Below are positions 21,263-30,775 of a stretch of DNA of 64,000 bases, one piece after another. Source of the stretch: Enterococcus rotai. GTDB lineage: Bacteria; Bacillota; Bacilli; Lactobacillales; Enterococcaceae. The translations under genes and the position numbers were made by a program. Each line of letters opens with the position of its first letter. Positions within the stretch are counted from its first letter, which is position 1. The notes under the pieces are model-generated. The model was given only the letters and a program-made list of their open reading frames with translations, had not been told where the DNA came from and did not search any database. The stretch covers positions 1,662,673-1,726,672 of the forward strand of contig NZ_CP013655.1 in NCBI RefSeq assembly GCF_001465345.1, in the 5' to 3' direction.

Positions 21263-21979
21263 ATGGAATCACAAAAACGTGCAGTCAAAAAAATTAAAAT
21301 GAATGAAAAAAAGAAGTCGCAAAGTTCCCAAAAAAGCGCTTATCCTAGTAAGAAATCGAACAAACCTAAAATGAAAGGAAAGCGCTCGGGAAAATCCAAA
21401 AAAGCCTTGTTGGAAGCGAAGAAACGACGACAGAAGCATAAACGCAAAATGATGCTCTTCGAACTTTTGGGTGCAGTATTGATTACAAGTGCCATAGTGT
21501 TTATTCTTTCAATATTTTTATTTGCTTTACCTAAAGTAGAAGGTTATTCAATGGTTCCCACGCTTAGAGATGGTGATCGAGTATATGTGAATAAACGAGG
21601 GAAACTCAAAAATTTTGAGCTGGTTTATGTAAAAATACCTGGTACAAAAGAAAAAGAAATTCGCCGAATAATCGGAATGCCAGGTCAAAAAATAACATTT
21701 AAAAATGATCAGTTACAAATTGATGGGCAAGATAAGGAAGAAAAGTTTATTTTTGACGAACAACAAAAATCACAAGAAAATGGAAGATTGTACACAGATG
21801 ACTTTTCAACCTTTACCTTGACTGGGAAATCTGATATTCCAGAAGGAAAGTATTTGCTGATGGGAGATAATCGTCCATACTCAGTGGATAGTCGGAATCG
21901 GGGACTTGTAGATCAAAAAGATATTATAGGTGTCGTGGAAATGAGAGTACTACCTTTGCATTTACTGCAAAGCTTTTAA
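21263..21979 (+). CDS. Signal peptidase I-like protein with Lys-to-Arg change
   Basis: A 238-aa S26 family protein. A long basic cytoplasmic extension (about 1-66) precedes one TM helix (about 68-90). The nucleophile Ser is kept (S96 in GYSMVPTL) and the box E motif GDNRPYSVDSRN is intact. In the box that normally reads K-R-I-I-G and supplies the general-base lysine, the sequence is EIRRIIG, so R134 stands where Lys is expected. It may be slow, altered or non-catalytic, like accessory signal peptidases of pilus loci. Last gene of the WxL locus. Confidence 0.85.
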   Translation: MESQKRAVKKIKMNEKKKSQSSQKSAYPSKKSNKPKMKGKRSGKSKKALLEAKKRRQKHKRKMMLFELLGAVLITSAIVFILSIFLFALPKVEGYSMVPTLRDGDRVYVNKRGKLKNFELVYVKIPGTKEKEIRRIIGMPGQKITFKNDQLQIDGQDKEEKFIFDEQQKSQENGRLYTDDFSTFTLTGKSDIPEGKYLLMGDNRPYSVDSRNRGLVDQKDIIGVVEMRVLPLHLLQSF

Positions 21980-22055
21980 TTTTAATTTCATAAAGAATGT
22001 AGTAAGGACGAAGAGACTTCCACAAAATAGCGTAAAGAATGTAAGAAAATCAATA

Positions 22056-22091
22056 TGAAAAATTGTTTGTATTAAATTAAACAATTTTTCA
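22056..22091 (+). terminator. Terminator of WxL locus 1
   Basis: tgaaaaattgttt pairs perfectly with aaacaatttttca, followed by a T-rich run. Confidence 0.75.
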
Positions 22092-22156
22092 TATTTTATT
22101 TTATAAAATTGAGAATGCTTCCAGGCTTTTCTAAAAAATAATTAGGGGGATTAAAA

Positions 22157-25100
22157 ATGAAAAAAATGGGAAGAAAATTGTTGGGAATTATTGTTGTACT
22201 ATTTTTCGTACATATGAGTAGTATAGAAAGTGAAGCAGTTCCGTCAGATCCTGAAATAGGGAGTTACAAACAGCCATCAGGACAAACCTTTGAAGCGCAA
22301 AATATAGGAGATGAAAATTTTCACTATACTCTCGCAAATGGAACAGGAGATTTGATTGAACTAGGAGAAGATGACTATTGGTATTATACTCAGTTAGATG
22401 AATCAACAAAAGAGGTAATGGCTTCAAAAAGTAGATATTTAATTGACAGACGTCCTAGCTCAGCTTTAAATTTTAAAGATATTGACAAAATAAAGAAAAA
22501 AGAGAAGTCTAAACAGAAAGTTGAAATGTCCCGATCTGAAAAAAAATGGAATAAAGAACAGAATCTTTTAGTAGTTTTAGTAGAATTCAATGATGTTCAG
22601 TTAAACTATTCAGAAGCTGAATGGGAAAAACGTATTTTCTCTCAAACAGAAAAAAGTTTGACTTCATACTATAAAGAAGCCACAAATAATGCGATCAATA
22701 TTTTACCTGCAAAAGAAATGGATGGAAAACAAGATGGAATTGTACGTGTAAAACTAAATCAAAATCATCCTAATGCTGCTAACAGTTTTGACAAGGTGTT
22801 ACCTAGTTTGAAGTTAGCCTTGGAAAATAGTCAAACTTTGGTTGATATTTCTGAGTACGATACAAACAAAAATGGTATTTTAGAGCAAGATGAACTTCAT
22901 ATCATGAGTATTTTTGCTGGATATGAAGCGTCAAGTATCAATCTAAATCCAAGTGTTTGGGGACATCATTGGGCTTATCAAGGACAAGCAACAGGCTATC
23001 CTATTGTCAATGGTGTAAAAATAAATCATTACACTGCTTTTGGTGAACGGATGTTACACAAAGATACTGATCCTACAAAACAGTATGAGTATCAATCTGA
23101 ATTAGGTATCGTAGCACATGAGTTTGGTCATGATTTAGGACTGCCAGATCTTTATAATTCAGAAAAAACGATTATTCAGCAAGATGGAAAATACGTTAGT
23201 GTTTCAGATGGTGATGGACTTGGGAGATATAGTCTAATGGCTGGTGGATCATGGTTGAAAATGCCAGGGGAAGAAAATGGAGCTACTCCTCCACATTTAG
23301 ATGCCTACTGTAAAGTTGAGTTAGGGATTACTGAGCCTGAAATAATAAATGAACCTAAATCGTTGAATGTCAATCATATCAGTCAACCTGATTTTAATGT
23401 AGTTCAAGTAAATACAGCAAATCCCAAAGAATATTTTTTAATCGAAAATCGCCAACTCACAGGCTATGATACTGCATTGAAAACAGTGACATATTCTAAC
23501 GAGGAAGGCTACAAACCAATTGTAGCACAAGGTGGAATTGCTATTTATCATATAAATAAAAATTATCGTAGAAATTTCTCTTCTACCAAACAACTTGTCA
23601 CATTAAAAGAATCTGATGAAGGTATTCTAGGTTATTCAAAATTAAAGCAGCCAAGATATTACGCGACAAATAATTATGATGGATTTTTCTATAAAGGAAT
23701 GGGGGGACATGGAAAGGAACAACTAGCTGAACTGACAAGAAATACTATTCCTTCAACTAAAATATCAGATGATACATTTAGCGAATTTGATATTTTTATA
23801 AATTCTGAATCGAAAGATAAAATGAATGTCACTTTCAAAGGGCAGCCAGTTCAGGTGGATAACATAAAAATTGAGCCTAAGGAAGCGACAGTCATTGTAG
23901 GTAACACTGTGCAATTAACTGCTAGTATTTTACCGGAAAATGCTGATAATCAAAAAATAAACTGGAAGAGCTCGGATGATTCTATAGCAAGTGTATCAAC
24001 AACTGGAATTATCACAGCAAAATCTGCTGGAAAAGCAATAATCACTGCAATGTCAGAAGATGGGGAAAAAATGGCGACCAGTACGATCACAGTTCCATCA
24101 GTTCCAGTATCAAGTATCAATGTTACTCCAGAAAATGTGGAATTAGGAATAGGTGGTAAACAGAAATTAGAAAGTAAAATTATACCAGAAAATGCTACGA
24201 ATAAAAAAGTGACATGGACTAGTTTGAATAAAGAGATTGTAACTGTTTCTTCTGATGGAGAAATAACAGGAAAAAAAGCAGGAAACACAACTATTACGGC
24301 TACAACAGATAATGGGGAAAAACAAGCAAAAGTAGCAGTAACAGTAACGAAATATGACGATCATGGGAACTCCGTATCAGAGGCAACTAAAATGACCGTA
24401 GGAACAGAATACACAATCAGCGTAGATTATGAAAATGATGATGATTATTTTGTATTTGAATTTCCAGATCCAAGTAAAAATTATGTGATTATTTCGGACT
24501 ATTCATTCACATCTTCATGGATGAAATACCGAGATCGAGAAATAGATTACACTACTTCTATAGACCGATCACGTGTTGTTTCAGAAAATGGATTAAACTA
24601 TTACGGTATCCGCGGAAGAGAAATCACTCATGTGAAGGACCCGAAACAATTTGAATTCTTTTCAAGAGGACGATCTGATCAAGTTGGAAAAACCTATACA
24701 GTCAAAGTAATAGAATATGAGCCAAAGCCAATTAAGGTGAATCAAGCAGAAATGAGTTGCCTAATCGGAGAGAATATTAAATTAGATATTGAGCTACAAA
24801 ATGGAATTGTAAATACAGCTAAGTACAGTGTTTTTGGTGATACGAAAGCACTGAAGATAGAAAAAGATGGAAGCATAACAGGAATAGAACCGGGAAGTGT
24901 GCGTGTATTTATTGAGGATCCACTTTCTGGATATAAAGCAGAAGTTAAAGTAGCCGTTTCGCAAAAACGTGACGATCATGGGAACTCCGTATCAAAGGCA
25001 ACTAAAATGACCGTAGGAACAGAATACACAATTAGCGTAGATTATGAAAATGATGATGATTATTTTGTATTTGAATTTCCAGATCCAAGTAAAAATTACG

Positions 25101-25579
25101 TAATTATTTCAGACTATTCATTCACATCTTCATGGATGAAATACCGAGATCGAGAAATAGATTACACTACTTATATAGATCGGTCACGTGTTGTTTCAGA
25201 AAATGGATTAAACTATTACGGTATCCGCGGAAGAGGAATCACTCATGTGAAGGACCCGAAACAATTTGAATTCTTTTCAAGAGGACGATCTGATCAAGTT
25301 GGAAAAACCTATACAGTCAAAGTAATAGAATATGAGCCAAAGCCAATTAAGGTGAATCAAGCAGAAATGAGTTGCCTAATCGGAGAAAATATTAAATTAG
25401 ATATTGAGCTACAAAATGGAATTGTAAATACAGCTAAGTACAGTGTTTTTGGTGATACGAAAGCACTGAAGATAGAAAAAGATGGAAGCATAACAGGAAT
25501 AGAACCAGGAAGTACACGCGTATTTATTGAGGATCCACTTTCCGGATATAAAGCAGAAGTTAAAGTCATAACCAAATAG
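22157..25579 (+). CDS. Secreted M6-type metalloprotease with Ig-like domains and duplicated C-terminal module
   Basis: A 1140-aa secreted enzyme: signal peptide (about 1-28), propeptide-like region (about 28-130), immune-inhibitor-A (M6) protease domain with zinc motif HEFGHDLGLPD starting at H321, and two BIG2 Ig-like domains (about 563-731). Two nearly identical 205-residue modules follow (about 734-938 and 939-1139). No sorting signal or WxL domain is seen, so it may be released or held by the modules. M6 enzymes degrade host or environmental proteins. It is separated from the WxL operon by a terminator, so any link to it is only positional. Confidence 0.9.
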   Translation: MKKMGRKLLGIIVVLFFVHMSSIESEAVPSDPEIGSYKQPSGQTFEAQNIGDENFHYTLANGTGDLIELGEDDYWYYTQLDESTKEVMASKSRYLIDRRPSSALNFKDIDKIKKKEKSKQKVEMSRSEKKWNKEQNLLVVLVEFNDVQLNYSEAEWEKRIFSQTEKSLTSYYKEATNNAINILPAKEMDGKQDGIVRVKLNQNHPNAANSFDKVLPSLKLALENSQTLVDISEYDTNKNGILEQDELHIMSIFAGYEASSINLNPSVWGHHWAYQGQATGYPIVNGVKINHYTAFGERMLHKDTDPTKQYEYQSELGIVAHEFGHDLGLPDLYNSEKTIIQQDGKYVSVSDGDGLGRYSLMAGGSWLKMPGEENGATPPHLDAYCKVELGITEPEIINEPKSLNVNHISQPDFNVVQVNTANPKEYFLIENRQLTGYDTALKTVTYSNEEGYKPIVAQGGIAIYHINKNYRRNFSSTKQLVTLKESDEGILGYSKLKQPRYYATNNYDGFFYKGMGGHGKEQLAELTRNTIPSTKISDDTFSEFDIFINSESKDKMNVTFKGQPVQVDNIKIEPKEATVIVGNTVQLTASILPENADNQKINWKSSDDSIASVSTTGIITAKSAGKAIITAMSEDGEKMATSTITVPSVPVSSINVTPENVELGIGGKQKLESKIIPENATNKKVTWTSLNKEIVTVSSDGEITGKKAGNTTITATTDNGEKQAKVAVTVTKYDDHGNSVSEATKMTVGTEYTISVDYENDDDYFVFEFPDPSKNYVIISDYSFTSSWMKYRDREIDYTTSIDRSRVVSENGLNYYGIRGREITHVKDPKQFEFFSRGRSDQVGKTYTVKVIEYEPKPIKVNQAEMSCLIGENIKLDIELQNGIVNTAKYSVFGDTKALKIEKDGSITGIEPGSVRVFIEDPLSGYKAEVKVAVSQKRDDHGNSVSKATKMTVGTEYTISVDYENDDDYFVFEFPDPSKNYVIISDYSFTSSWMKYRDREIDYTTYIDRSRVVSENGLNYYGIRGRGITHVKDPKQFEFFSRGRSDQVGKTYTVKVIEYEPKPIKVNQAEMSCLIGENIKLDIELQNGIVNTAKYSVFGDTKALKIEKDGSITGIEPGSTRVFIEDPLSGYKAEVKVITK
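24356..25577 (+). repeat. 615-bp tandem duplication inside the M6 protease gene
   Basis: Unit 1 is 24356-24970 and unit 2 starts at 24971. Only scattered substitutions separate them (for example gaggca/aaggca near the start and cttcta/cttata in the middle), so the duplication is recent or kept similar by recombination. The period is an exact multiple of three (205 codons). Confidence 0.95.
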
Positions 25580-25712
25580 AAAAGAGAAGAGTCTAAGCGA
25601 ATTTTCAGTACCGAGAACAAAACGAATCTTGTCTTTTGTTAGGATAATTTTATAAAGTTAAGTAAAAAAAAGGTCTTTTGTTTTGATATCTGTTATACTA
25701 GAGGCGTTGCAA

Positions 25713-25788
25713 GTTCCCGAAAGGATTTGTTAGAATTTCTATTATTTTTAACAAAGATGCCTTGTAACCAAATAAAATTAGGGGGAAT
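25713..25788 (+). promoter_or_regulatory. SMK-box (SAM-III) riboswitch of metK
   Basis: The segments gttcccgaaaggat, agatgccttgtaacc and agggggaat match the E. faecalis metK SMK box in order. The last segment contains the metK Shine-Dalgarno, which pairs upstream when SAM is bound. The variable helix here is tttgtta/taacaaa with a long loop. An upstream TGTTATACT (25691-25699) is a likely extended -10. Confidence 0.92.
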
Positions 25789-25793
25789 ACATT

Positions 25794-26981
25794 ATGACAG
25801 AGAGACATTTATTTACATCAGAATCCGTTTCTGAAGGACATCCAGACAAAGTTGCCGATCAAGTGAGTGACGCAATACTAGATGCGATTTTAGAACAAGA
25901 TCCAAAAGCCCGTGTGGCATGTGAAACAAGCGTTACAACTGGTTTAGTTTTAGTTTTTGGAGAGATTTCTACTACAGCTTATGTAGATATTCAAAAAGTC
26001 GTTCGTCAAACACTGAAAGATATTGGCTATACTCGAGCTAAATATGGTTTTGATGGAGACACTGTTGCAGTTCTGGTTGCAATTGATGAGCAATCGCCAG
26101 ATATTGCACAAGGTGTAGATGATGCGCTAGAAACACGTGGTGACAAAGATACTAAAGATGATATTGGTGCTGGAGATCAAGGATTGATGTTTGGTTTTGC
26201 AGTAGATGAGACACCAGAACTAATGCCTTTACCGATTTCGTTAAGTCACAAACTTGTGCGCCGTTTAGCACAACTGCGTAAAGAAGAAAAACTTCCTTAT
26301 TTACGCCCAGATGCAAAATCTCAAGTAACGGTAGAATATGATGAAAATGGCAAACCACAACGTGTGGATACAGTCGTGATCAGTACACAACATGATGAAG
26401 AAGCTACGCTGGAGCAGATTCAAGCAGACGTAAAAAAATTCGTTATTGAAGAAGTGATCCCAGCAGATTTATTAGATGGAGAAACAAAATACTTTATTAA
26501 TCCGACAGGTCGCTTTGTTATTGGTGGACCACAAGGTGATGCTGGTTTGACCGGACGTAAAATAATTGTCGATACTTACGGAGGTTATGCTCGCCACGGT
26601 GGCGGTGCTTTTTCAGGTAAAGACGCGACAAAAGTCGATCGTTCTGCAAGCTATGCCGCTCGATATATTGCTAAAAATATCGTTGCAGCTGGTTTAGCTG
26701 AAAAAGTTGAAGTACAATTGGCTTATGCGATTGGTGTAGCACAACCCGTATCGATTTCAATCAATACTTTCGGGACAAGCAATGTGCCAGAAAGCAAATT
26801 GATTAAAGCCGTTAGAGAAAACTTTGACCTGCGTCCAGCAGGAATAATTGAAATGCTTGACCTACGCCGTCCAATCTACAAAAAAACGGCAGCATATGGT
26901 CATTTTGGTCGTACAGACATTGAACTACCTTGGGAGCAGACAGATAAAGTCGAAGCAATCAAGAAAAGCTTGATGGAGTAA
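25794..26981 (+). CDS. metK: S-adenosylmethionine synthetase
   Basis: A 395-aa cytoplasmic enzyme making SAM from methionine and ATP. Family signatures are plain: [13 protein letters not shown] at the N-terminus, [10 protein letters not shown] (about residues 121-130), [16 protein letters not shown] (about 267-282) and [11 protein letters not shown]. Length is typical. Translation is controlled by the SMK riboswitch that includes its ribosome site, giving feedback by SAM. It is monocistronic with a strong terminator 6 nt after the stop. Confidence 0.98.
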   Translation: MTERHLFTSESVSEGHPDKVADQVSDAILDAILEQDPKARVACETSVTTGLVLVFGEISTTAYVDIQKVVRQTLKDIGYTRAKYGFDGDTVAVLVAIDEQSPDIAQGVDDALETRGDKDTKDDIGAGDQGLMFGFAVDETPELMPLPISLSHKLVRRLAQLRKEEKLPYLRPDAKSQVTVEYDENGKPQRVDTVVISTQHDEEATLEQIQADVKKFVIEEVIPADLLDGETKYFINPTGRFVIGGPQGDAGLTGRKIIVDTYGGYARHGGGAFSGKDATKVDRSASYAARYIAKNIVAAGLAEKVEVQLAYAIGVAQPVSISINTFGTSNVPESKLIKAVRENFDLRPAGIIEMLDLRRPIYKKTAAYGHFGRTDIELPWEQTDKVEAIKKSLME

Positions 26982-26986
26982 ACGAG

Positions 26987-27021
26987 GCGGCGCTACTAAT
27001 GAAAATTAGTGGCGCCGTTTT
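26987..27021 (+). terminator. Terminator of metK
   Basis: ggcggcgctactaat pairs with attagtggcgccg, tetraloop gaaa, then tttt. Confidence 0.93.
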
Positions 27022-27188
27022 GCTGTGAATCACCACGACTGGCTCCATCAGAGTGGATGATGAACAGTACTTGGCGACCAAAGGGAGCGAAGTTTCATTA
27101 CTAGTGAAACACCAAACGCTATAATGCTAATAACAAATAGAAGCCAGCGACCAAGGGAGCGTAGTTACCTTACTAGTGAAGCACCAAG
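27022..27188 (+). repeat. Terminator-associated repeat, copy 2 (full plus partial)
   Basis: Begins directly after the metK terminator with gctgtgaatcac. A full unit (27022-27115) contains gagtggatgatgaacagtac, ttggcgacc, gagcgaagt and actagtgaaacacc. A partial second unit (27141-27188) repeats gcgaccaagggagcg and actagtgaagcaccaag. The rest of the intergenic stretch to 27366 holds nothing recognised. Confidence 0.85.
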
Positions 27189-27366
27189 TATGTTAAACCA
27201 AACAACAAAATAAAAGCCAACAACCCACAAAATCAATCATCAAGTTAGTTACACTAAACTTAAAAACGCTCATATTCAATGTAAAGTCTCGCAACAGACG
27301 CAACAAAACTCTGTAAATGAATAAGTAACTATATCAAACAAAAAATAGCAAAAAGGATGGAGATAC

Positions 27367-28827
27367 ATGGAAAGAAAAACAAACGTCAAACTTGTAACGA
27401 TCAGTGTGTTCGTTGCAACGTTTATGACAGCAATCGAAGGAACGATCGTTTCAACAGCGATGCCAACGATCGTAGGATCACTGCACGGCATGGAAATTAT
27501 GAACTGGGTCTTTTCGATTTATTTATTAACAAATGCAATGTTAACACCGATATACGGAAAATTGGCAGATAAAGTCGGGCGCAAACCGATTTTTATGATT
27601 GGTATTATTATTTTTATTATAGGATCTTCATTATGTGGTTTGGCGCAAAATATGATCACCTTGATCATTGCTCGAGCAATTCAAGGAATTGGGGCAGGAG
27701 CGATTATGCCTGTTGCTTTGACGATTTTGGCCGATATTTATTCAATTGATAAACGTGCAAAAATGCTAGGATTAAATAGTGCAGCTTGGGGAATTGCCAG
27801 TATTTTCGGTCCTCTTGCTGGAGGGTTTATCGTAGATACTGTTGGTTGGCACTGGATTTTCTTTATTAACGTGCCAATTGGTATTGTCTTAATGGGCTTG
27901 ATTGCTTACTTTTTAGTTGAACCAAAACGAGAAAAAAGCAAGGTACCGATGGACATTTTGGGTAGTATTCAACTGATGTTAGTCCTATTGACCTTATTAT
28001 TAGGGTTTCAATTGATTGGCGATGGCGGTTTTGATTTAAAAGTATTTCTGTGCTTAGGAGCTTCTGTTCTATTTTTTATCATTTTCATTTTGGTGGAAAA
28101 AAGAGCCAAAGATCCTGTTATTGATTTGATGCTATTTAAAAACTCTACATTTGTGATCGTTAATATTGTAGCAGCGTTGATCAGTGGCTTTTTGATGGGA
28201 GTAGAAGTCTATATTCCAATGTGGATGCAAGGCGTACTAGGAAAAAGCGCTGGAATTGGTGGTTTAGTATTAGCACCAATGTCGATTTTATGGATGGTAG
28301 GGTCATTTATTGCCAGTAATTTGATGGAAAAATATACGACAAAACGAGTCTTGACAATTGGGTTAAGTATTACGTTGCTTGGAGGTATTTTCTTAGTATT
28401 AGTGCCAGCAACGATTTCATTTGTTTGGTTTTTTGCGATTTCCTCTGTTTTAGGGATTGGTTTTGGGATTACAATCACAACAACCACTGTGACAGCCCAG
28501 AGCAGCGTGGATCCTTCTGAAATGGGTGTTGCAACATCATTCAATACCTTAGCTAGAACGATTGGTCAAACGTTGATGGTGTCGATTTTTGGTGTGATCA
28601 TCAATGCCGTAACAACTTCAGAGTTAGCTAAAAGTACCTTGAAGGTTGACTCAGATGTTATGAACCAGTTGGTTAATCCGCATACAGCTAATACAATTCC
28701 AGCTGATTTACTTAAACCTTTGCGTGGCATGCTTTATGCTGGTCTGCATAATGTCTATGTAGTTGGTATTGGGCTAATCATCATTGCAATGATTTTGAAT
28801 ATCAGTGTCAAAAAGAAATTAGCGTAA
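27367..28827 (+). CDS. MFS drug/proton antiporter, DHA2 (14-TM) family
   Basis: A 486-aa inner-membrane exporter of the EmrB/QacA type. Motif C-like EGTIVSTAMPTIVGSL lies in TM1, motif A-like GKLADKVGRKP (about residues 59-69) between TM2 and TM3, and about 14 hydrophobic segments are seen. It is expected to export hydrophobic or cationic compounds using the proton gradient; the substrate is unknown. Start ATG 27367 after aaggatggag. It stands alone, with a terminator well downstream at 28973. Confidence 0.9.
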   Translation: MERKTNVKLVTISVFVATFMTAIEGTIVSTAMPTIVGSLHGMEIMNWVFSIYLLTNAMLTPIYGKLADKVGRKPIFMIGIIIFIIGSSLCGLAQNMITLIIARAIQGIGAGAIMPVALTILADIYSIDKRAKMLGLNSAAWGIASIFGPLAGGFIVDTVGWHWIFFINVPIGIVLMGLIAYFLVEPKREKSKVPMDILGSIQLMLVLLTLLLGFQLIGDGGFDLKVFLCLGASVLFFIIFILVEKRAKDPVIDLMLFKNSTFVIVNIVAALISGFLMGVEVYIPMWMQGVLGKSAGIGGLVLAPMSILWMVGSFIASNLMEKYTTKRVLTIGLSITLLGGIFLVLVPATISFVWFFAISSVLGIGFGITITTTTVTAQSSVDPSEMGVATSFNTLARTIGQTLMVSIFGVIINAVTTSELAKSTLKVDSDVMNQLVNPHTANTIPADLLKPLRGMLYAGLHNVYVVGIGLIIIAMILNISVKKKLA

Positions 28828-28972
28828 CAAAGGAGTTATGATTTTCTTAAAAAAAAAGGACCATATTATACGTAAATTTGGCACATAAAGTTCATATTTA
28901 CTTTGTATTATATAGATATACCAAAAGACAACAACTGAAGCAAAACGTTTTTCATTTTTAACTCCTCCTCCG

Positions 28973-29002
28973 CTCGTTCTTCTTAGAAGAACGAGTTTTT
29001 TT
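28973..29002 (+). terminator. Rho-independent terminator
   Basis: ctcgttcttc pairs with gaagaacgag, loop ttag-like, then seven Ts. It lies 145 nt after the MFS stop. Confidence 0.9.
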
Positions 29003-29075
29003 GTTATATAGATAGTTAATCAAAAAAAGTCGATTTAATGCTACAATAATAGAAAAAGAAAATGAGGGATGTTCG

Positions 29076-29864
29076 ATGGCTTTTTTACAAGCGAGTATTT
29101 ATTCAAATGTGTTAGAAATGGAAGTATCCGTGAACGTTATTTTGCCGCAAAAAACAGAGAAAAAAATTGGTACAGCAACGAAGGGCAATCTGACGGATGT
29201 CCCAGTAATGTATCTACTCCATGGAATGGGCGGCAATCATAGTGTCTGGGAACGACGAACATCGATAGAACGCTATGTCGCTGATTTAGGATTAGCGGTG
29301 ATCATGCCGTCTACTGATCTTGGCTGGTATACAGATACACGCTATGACATGAAGTACTGGACCTTTATATCAGAAGAATTGCCAACTATTTGTCATGAGT
29401 TATTTCCTCAATTAACAACAAATAGAGCCAAAACATTTGCAGTTGGCCTTTCGATGGGTGGTTATGGTGCGTTAAAACTCGGTTTAGCTAAGCCAGAAAG
29501 TTTTTGCGCTGTGGCTTCTTTGTCAGGAGCGGTAAATCTTGCTGACAGAATGGAAGACCTTTTGGCTGTTAGAGGAAAAGATTTCTGGGAAGGGATTTTT
29601 GGTCCTTTCGAGCAAGTTCAAGGATCAAACAACGATCCAATGTTTTTACTTGATCAGTTAGTTAAAAGCGGCAAAACACCGCCCAATATTTTTCTTTGCT
29701 GTGGTGAAGAGGATTTGCTTTTATATGGAAATAAAAAGATGGCATCGGCGCTGACTTCAAATAATATTGAACATACATTTGAAACAGGTCCAGGAAATCA
29801 TGATTGGATTTTTTGGGATGCATGGATTCAACGAGTATTGGCGTGGTTGCCAGTAGAAAAATAA
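29076..29864 (+). CDS. Esterase of the EstA/FrmB (esterase D-like) family
   Basis: A 262-aa alpha/beta hydrolase. The nucleophile elbow GLSMGGYGA places the Ser at 126, the oxyanion region is LLHGMGGNHSVW (about 48-59) and the catalytic His lies in GNHDWIFWD near the C-terminus. No signal peptide. It resembles lactococcal tributyrin esterase EstA and S-formylglutathione hydrolase-like proteins; short-chain ester hydrolysis is the likely activity. Start ATG after gagggatg. Convergent with the TetR gene, sharing the terminator at 29867. Confidence 0.88.
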   Translation: MAFLQASIYSNVLEMEVSVNVILPQKTEKKIGTATKGNLTDVPVMYLLHGMGGNHSVWERRTSIERYVADLGLAVIMPSTDLGWYTDTRYDMKYWTFISEELPTICHELFPQLTTNRAKTFAVGLSMGGYGALKLGLAKPESFCAVASLSGAVNLADRMEDLLAVRGKDFWEGIFGPFEQVQGSNNDPMFLLDQLVKSGKTPPNIFLCCGEEDLLLYGNKKMASALTSNNIEHTFETGPGNHDWIFWDAWIQRVLAWLPVEK

Positions 29865-29866
29865 AG

Positions 29867-29902
29867 AAAAAAGCTTGGATGAAAAAATCTCCAAGCTTTT
29901 TG
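29867..29902. terminator. Bidirectional terminator
   Basis: aaaaaagcttgga pairs with tccaagctttttt-like right arm. A and T tracts on both sides fit use by both convergent genes. Confidence 0.88.
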
Positions 29903-29912
29903 CGTATTTTAA

Positions 29913-30560
29913 TTAGAGGAACGTATCTAAACCATTTAGAAACACACGTAAGGTTTTCATAAAAAAATCCTTTTGCTTTTCTTTTTGTCGGTATTGAATA
30001 CTTTCACTGATATTGTTCAACTCTTGCTCTTGAACGTATTGTTTCATCAAAATAATTTGTTTTTTTAAATAGTCATCTCCAGCCATGACTTTATTGTATA
30101 ATTTTCTTTCCTCCGACGAATCCATTAGCATACCAAACAATAAATGTTGTAAAGAAGTAATCGTCATATAACTTAATTCTATAGAGAACCCAGCTTCGTT
30201 TAAAATTCCAAGGATCGCATCAAGATTTCGTAAGCGAGATGGATAAGAAGGGATCGTTTGGATTTCGATTTCGGTGGCACAAGGATACTGTTGATACAGC
30301 TCATAATAGTTTTCCATATAAGCATAAATCGTTTCTTTCCAGTTTGCTTGAGGTTTTGGTGGTATAAAATGGTCCTCTATCTCTTCAGCCATACTTTGAA
30401 GTAAGGCTTGTTTGTTTTCAACATGCCAATAAATCGCTGGTGCTTGTATGCCAAGTCTTTGAGCCACTTTTCGCATCGATAGTTTTTCCAAGTCAGGTTT
30501 TTCTGTCAGCAATTGGAATGCTGCTTGAACGATTTTTTCTTTTGATAATTTTGAGTCCAC
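29913..30560 (-). CDS. TetR/AcrR family regulator
   Basis: A 215-aa regulator. The N-terminal helix-turn-helix (about residues 8-55, with MRKVAQRLGIQAPAIYWHVENKQALL) is of the TetR class and the C-terminal part resembles TetR_C_1. It is divergent from the ABC exporter pair starting at 30776, and an inverted repeat (aggcaa-N7-ttgcct) lies in the shared upstream region. It probably represses the exporter and itself in response to a transported compound (inference). Confidence 0.85.
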   Translation of the reverse strand: MDSKLSKEKIVQAAFQLLTEKPDLEKLSMRKVAQRLGIQAPAIYWHVENKQALLQSMAEEIEDHFIPPKPQANWKETIYAYMENYYELYQQYPCATEIEIQTIPSYPSRLRNLDAILGILNEAGFSIELSYMTITSLQHLLFGMLMDSSEERKLYNKVMAGDDYLKKQIILMKQYVQEQELNNISESIQYRQKEKQKDFFMKTLRVFLNGLDTFL

Positions 30561-30672
30561 ATTTTCTCATCCTTTTATCTAAAAATAGAAACTAACTCCT
30601 TGAATTTCGCTGCTAAAAATGGTAAATTGTTATGCAGCCTAATTTTACAGTGTTAAGTTTGTGAATTGATAG

Positions 30673-30691
30673 AGGCAACCGTGTCTTGCCT
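30673..30691. promoter_or_regulatory. Candidate TetR operator
   Basis: aggcaa-N7-ttgcct, a perfect 6-bp inverted repeat in the divergent intergenic region between the TetR gene and the ABC exporter. Confidence 0.4.
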
Positions 30692-30775
30692 ACCTCACAT
30701 AATAACACTAAATGATCATTGAAAGTTGCACAATGAATCAGATTAAGCTAGATTTACAAAGAAAGTTGGGATTAA

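Noticed and set aside
12929-25579. Recently acquired mobile island carrying the WxL locus
   Set aside because: No integrase, transposase, attachment-site duplication or composition shift was seen; WxL clusters are normal chromosomal features of enterococci.
28838-28888. 16-residue frame with a good AAAGGAG (MIFLKKKDHIIRKFGT)
   Set aside because: It is very short, right after the MFS stop, with a poly-A run; translation cannot be supported from sequence alone.
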